A DNA stretch of 34,240 nt from the NCBI GenBank assembly GCA_030265145.1, contig JARBES010000120.1, positions 4,221,006 through 4,255,245 on the forward strand, in the 5' to 3' direction. The notes beneath the pieces are model-generated. The model worked only from the letters and a program-made list of their open reading frames with translations. It ran no database searches and was not told the DNA's origin. The stretch's first letter is position 1; every line of letters begins with the position of its first letter. Shown here piece by piece: positions 29,897-34,240 of this stretch. Both the position numbers and the translations under genes were made by a program. This stretch comes from Strongylocentrotus pallidus. Its lineage: Eukaryota > Echinodermata > Echinoidea > Camarodonta > Strongylocentrotidae.

Positions 29897-31330
29897 ACAG
29901 GAATGCTCTCGAAATCCCCTCATATTTGAAAGCTGACTAAAAAGGGTATTACAAAACCCTACTAAATATTGAAGCCAGATATGTGCGCAGTGTTTACACT
30001 TTCTTCAAAATTGGGTACATTTTTATATCATTTCGATTAAAAAAAAATCCTCATAATTTACAACTTTTTTTAATACACTCTATACTAACTATCAAACAGT
30101 CCCAGCAACATTTAGACAGTTTCATTTTCAATGCAATGGCATGACCAGTACTCATGTCTCTTCAAGATGCCTCTGATCCATAGAGCAGCACACTCCAAAA
30201 CACGATGATAATTGCAGAAAATATTTTCTTTATTTTAAGGTTGTATGAATACTGTTTTAGTTCTGTTTCAAGGATGACAATGTCCATAAGTTTACAATTG
30301 CAGTCAAAATATCATTTATTGTAAGGTTGTATAAATACTGATTAAATTCTGTTACTAGAATAATCATGTACATGTAGTTAAGATTGTTATTACAGAATAT
30401 ATTTTCTTTATTGCGAGGTTGTATGAACATCGTTGTAGTTCTGTTGCTATAAACAGCATATACTTGATACAGTAATCGCAGTATATTTTGTATTGTAAGG
30501 TTGTATGAATACTATTGTAGTTAAATTAGTTGCTACAACAATCCTATGTATATGATGATAATTAGATAATGTATTTCTTTTTTGAAAGGTTGTATGAATA
30601 CCGTCGTAGTTCTGTTGCTATAATCAGCATATACTTGATATAGTAATCGCAGTATATTTTGTATTGTAAGGTTGTATGAATACTATTGTAGTTAAATTAG
30701 TTGCTACAATAATCCTATGTATATGATAATAATTAGAGAATGTATTTTCTTTATTGCAAGGTTGTATAACCGTTTCAATTCTGTTACTAGAATATTCATG
30801 TTCATGAGATTGAGATTACAGACTACATTTTCTTAATTGCAAGGTTGTATGAATACTGTTCTAGTTCTGTTGCTACAATATCGTATACATATGATAATAA
30901 TTACAGCATGTATTTTCTTTACTAAAAGGTTGTATGAATAGTCTTTCAGTTCTGTTGCTAGAATAGTCATGTACATAAGATAATATTTACATGTGATGTT
31001 TTCTTTGTTGTTTTCAAGGTTGTATAAATACTGTTCCGATTCTGTTTCAAGGATGACAATGTTCATAAGATTACAATTGCAGTCAAAATTTCCTTTATTG
31101 TAAGGTTGTATAAATACTGATTAAATTCTGTTACTAGAATAATCATGTACATAAGATGTGATTACAAAATATATTTTCTTTATTAAAAGCTTGTATGAAT
31201 ACTGTTTCAGTTCTGTTGCTAGAATAGTCATGTACATAAGATGCTTTCTTTGTTGTTTTAATATGTATATCAGTTATATTGCTACAGCGATGTTGCACAT
31301 AAGGTAAATAATACAATAAATATATGGTTC
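29897..31330. repeat. Degenerate ~85-bp satellite and single minisatellite unit (copy C)
   Basis: Equivalent of 20794-22440. Starting at about 30220, units with AAGGTTGTATGAATACTGTT and TTCTGTTGCTA parts recur about a dozen times. Copy C has more units than copy B; one pair of neighbouring blocks (about 30465-30545 and 30645-30725) is almost identical, showing local recent amplification. Confidence 0.7.
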
Positions 31331-31416
31331 ATCATAAGGCGGTTAATCATGTACAATAATCATGTAAATAGTACAATAATTTCAGACCAAATTTTCTTTA
31401 CTATTAGACTACATGA

Positions 31417-31783
31417 GGAGGCAAGTTGGCTCAGTCGGTAAAGCGTCTGCCTGTCGGACCAAAGATCTCGGGTTCGAATCCAGCCCAGGCGGATGACTAA
31501 AGCCTGCGTTGTGTGTTAACGTGCCCCTCCCCTTGTTTCATAGACGCAGGCTATGTTAAGTGGAAAACACTCCATCCATCGGATAGGATGTTAAATGGAG
31601 GCCCCGTGTACAGGAAAGTCACCACCCTTGCACGTTAAGAACCCATTGCACTATTCGTATAAGAGTAGGGGGAAACCCCGGTGTAGTGGTACACCTGCAC
31701 AACCCAATCAGGACAAGTATATACGGCATCTGCAAGAATCTTCAGTATTGAAGAGAGCAGATTATCTTGAAGAAGAGAAGAAG
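31417..31783 (+). mobile_element. tRNA-derived SINE (copy C only)
   Basis: The head has a Pol III A box TGGCTCAGTCGG (31427-31438) and B box GGTTCGAATCC (31471-31481), 33 bp apart. A non-tRNA body follows, and then a GAAGAAGAGAAGAAG tail. ACATGA flanks both ends (31411-31416 and 31784-31789) as a target-site duplication. It sits inside the satellite, and copy B has the empty site near 21982. The tRNA-like part does not fold into a clean cloverleaf, so it is a SINE and not a tRNA gene. Confidence 0.88.
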
Positions 31784-31789
31784 ACATGA

Positions 31790-32797
31790 CAAGTGGTTCA
31801 GTTGTATTGCTACGATGGTCATGTATATAAGACACAAATTATAGAAGGATATTTTCTTAATTGAAAAGTTTTATGAAGACTGTTCATTTGTTTTAATACG
31901 ATGATGATGTATATAGGCAATAACTGAATTGAATATATGCGTTATTATTATAAGGTTGTATGAAAACGGTTTTTAGATGTATGGCTACAACATCATGTAT
32001 ATAAAACAACAATGGTAGTGGATAATTTTGTTATTGTAAATTTGCATGAAAAATGTTTCTCTTATTGCTACATGTACATATCATTTGAATAATAATTGAG
32101 GTTAAGTTGTGTAGTATAGGCAAACATTGATTTGTGAGCTTTTTTATTCATTTTATATAGGTGAAGAATGTCATACGAGAAATGCTACTTTACGATGACT
32201 GCTCATAAAAAGCTATCATATTCAAAAATATGACAAAGTAGCTTCTAGGTATTGATGACACTATGCGCTTTCCCATATTGCACATGTGTGTGCAGTGTTT
32301 TTTCAACTGTATGCAGATTTCAGCAAGATTGCATATCGTTATGATTTGTATATACATGTATTTCCTTTTCCTTGTAAAAGTTTCTTACAGTTGATATGAT
32401 CCTTTATGGTTTTATTCTCCAAAAAGACTTGATACTAGTAAATATATTGTATACTTTTTTATTTCTTGTATATTCAACAGACTTTGTATTATCTTTATTC
32501 ATTTTCATTTGTTACGTAATTTTGTCAATGCTTTGAGTGCATTTACTAATTTCTTACGTTTCTTACATGTCTACAATGTCGATGTTGTCATGGTTCTAAT
32601 ACCAAAACGTACATCAGTACTAAAACGTACAGTCTTTAAATACATTTGGGAAAAAAATTGATTTATAAACCTGAGAAATTAATCACCTCCTTGTATATTC
32701 CTATAACACAATCAACATTTCCCAATGACTTCAAAGCAGTTTCTTTTACAATGCACTTGCCGAACAATACTTGAATTTATGTTTATGATGTTTCAAC
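31790..32797. other. 3' flank of copy C after the SINE
   Basis: Aligns to 21985-23140 in copy B: the end of the satellite, then AT-rich DNA. No gene is seen. Confidence 0.5.
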
Positions 32798-34240
32798 GTT
32801 AATCAAATATAAAAAGTAACAGAGCATATATTTGTATGAAGGCATATCATTGTTGTAGAAAAGGCGTTTTAGGAGTTTTGTGTCACTGATGATGTACATA
32901 AGACGATTACAGTAATGTTTGTATTATATTAAGTTGTGGTAACGTTTCGCAGGGCCCGCGGAACGGTGGGGCTCAGGGGGTCGACCCCCCCCCCCCCCAC
33001 TTTTTTGGGGAAAAGTATGTTAAAGAGAAATAGAAAGAAACAAAAAAACGCTATATCTTTAATGTTAAATTGTAAAAATGATACTTAATGGCGATCCTGG
33101 AAATAGAAACTTACTTTGGAACGCAAATCAAAGGAATGATAGGTACAGGCCGTATGCATAGCAAAACGTAGACATGGTAAATGCCTCCGGCCCAAAAGTG
33201 GTCTGGGTGGAGGCCGATATGCTTTATTGAACCGACTTGATGTACCGTATAGAATATAAATGAATTTAAGTTTCTCAGTGTTAAGAAGGCTTAGGCGTAT
33301 TTACTGCAAGCACGAAATGTGAAAAAGTCGGACATGATTGGCAATACAGTCTATGGGTTTGTTAGTTTTACATTAATAGGTTTAGAGATTTAGAAATAGT
33401 TTGTGTTAATACGTATATTAATTGTTAAATACAAAATGATACATTGTGCTTTATACCTGAACCTCGTGTTTTAGGTACTAATATATCAATGCGCATCTTA
33501 GTCGATCGTGTGAGTTCATAATTATTATATCTAAAGTCTTCATTTAGAGACATTATGTGTGTTTTAAACTATTGACCAATGACATTAATGTCATTTGTCG
33601 TTCGAAACATTTTGTGCCACCGCTTTAATGACATGCAGAGCCATCATTTTAGACCACGCTATACGCGCTAGTGTGTATTTCCTTGTTCAGAATAGGCCTA
33701 TTCGTATAAATTCAATCCAAAATTCAGCCTTTCTGGAATTCATCTTGTCAGTGGTACTGGCAAGGAGTCAGATTCCAGAAGATTCAAGATACGTATATAA
33801 TTATTATATTGCTCAACAAATCTGCCACAAACTTTAGAAAAAAATGTGAGAGAAAGAGATGATACGGTACTCGCTTGTATTATATCTTAAACAGAAATTT
33901 ATTTTTCACCTATAAATATACTCGTAAAAATAAAGGGTCAACGCTAAATGTTCTAATCTTTAGTAAGTGTCTCATTTGAATGAAATATTGCCATGATATC
34001 AGACCATGATTTACGTCATTTATGCCTAAATCACATTTGCTCTATGCATAGGATACGGCGGCCATAGGCCCCCGAAATCGAAAGATACCTGCGGCCATGG
34101 GTGTCGATCCCGGGGGGGATGGGGGGGATATATCCCCCCCAATATTTCAGGTGGGGGGGATGGCCTGTCCAATCATCCCCCCCAATAATTCACCAGCAAA
34201 AAAAAAAAAACAGAAGAGAAAAATTCAGGATGAGAGCCCG
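32798..34240. other. Single-copy non-coding tail of the window
   Basis: No exon is recognised; the one open frame (33595-33837) has no known motif. Palindromic G/C runs lie near both ends: GGGGGTCGACCCCC at 32976-32989, and seven G, ATATAT, seven C at 34121-34140. CCCCCCCAATA occurs twice (34134-34144 and 34177-34187). It may be part of an unclassified repeat. Confidence 0.4.

Larger units (their letters stand above)
23472..32797 (+). repeat. Segmental copy C
   Basis: Collinear with copy B from intron 5' of DD2 (B about 14186) to the end of B, at an offset of 9.05 to 9.66 kb. It lacks DD1 and everything before. It carries a private MITE (28621-28788) and SINE (31417-31783), and lacks the 120-bp retroelement fragment shared by A and B. 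Confidence 0.88.

Noticed and set aside
31417-31490. Functional tRNA gene
   Set aside because: A and B boxes are present but the anticodon arm and acceptor stem do not pair well, and the unit continues into a SINE body with a target-site duplication.
33595-33837. 80-codon open frame near the right edge
   Set aside because: No recognisable domain, no splice or poly(A) context, length expected by chance.

Overview
The window is eukaryotic DNA and most likely echinoderm, probably sea urchin. It is AT-rich, with short exons in long introns, consensus GT-AG splice sites, a tRNA-derived SINE, a MITE, LINE tails and an expanded ZU5/Death-domain gene family, which is typical of sea urchin genomes. 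The species call is an inference; no database was searched. All recognisable coding exons lie on the + strand.

The exons belong to one kind of gene. In order it encodes: the end of an ankyrin repeat, ZU5-1, a three-exon UPA domain, a linker, Death domain 1 (DD1), a 16-nt micro-exon, DD2, an acidic linker, DD3, DD4, ZU5-2, a second three-exon UPA domain, a linker, and a terminal DD5 with the stop codon. Taking the upstream exons plus the middle copy, 19 exons join with no phase conflict into 3,462 nt, or about 1,153 residues, with the N-terminus lying left of the window. ZU5-UPA-DD is the supramodule known from UNC5 receptors, PIDD1 and ankyrins. Here it occurs twice in one polypeptide, with three extra Death domains between. 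No transmembrane segment or signal peptide is visible, so a cytoplasmic death-fold scaffold or adaptor is the most likely reading.

Layout: 1-4128 is single-copy and holds the ankyrin end, ZU5-1 and the first two UPA-1 exons. Three diverged copies of the rest follow. Copy A (4129-10371) runs from UPA-1 exon 3 to a broken ZU5-2. Copy B (10865-23140) runs from UPA-1 exon 3 to DD5 and the 3' flank. Copy C (about 23472-32797) runs from DD2 to DD5 and the 3' flank. 32798-34240 is non-coding with G/C-run palindromes.

Both copy boundaries sit beside runs of exactly 100 N (10642-10741 and 23141-23240). The window is therefore three contigs joined end to end. Divergence counted by eye is about 4% in DD1 (A/B), 6.5-7% in DD3 (A/B and B/C) and about 11% in DD5 (B/C). 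The copies may be true tandem paralogues, or partly alternative haplotypes of one gene laid side by side. This uncertainty affects any gene count taken from this locus.

Non-coding content includes a cluster of short inverted motifs opening copies A and B, a 54-bp minisatellite only in copy B, a degenerate ~85-bp satellite after DD5 in B and C, a 168-bp MITE and a 367-bp SINE only in copy C, and several LINE-type 3' tails whose presence differs between copies.
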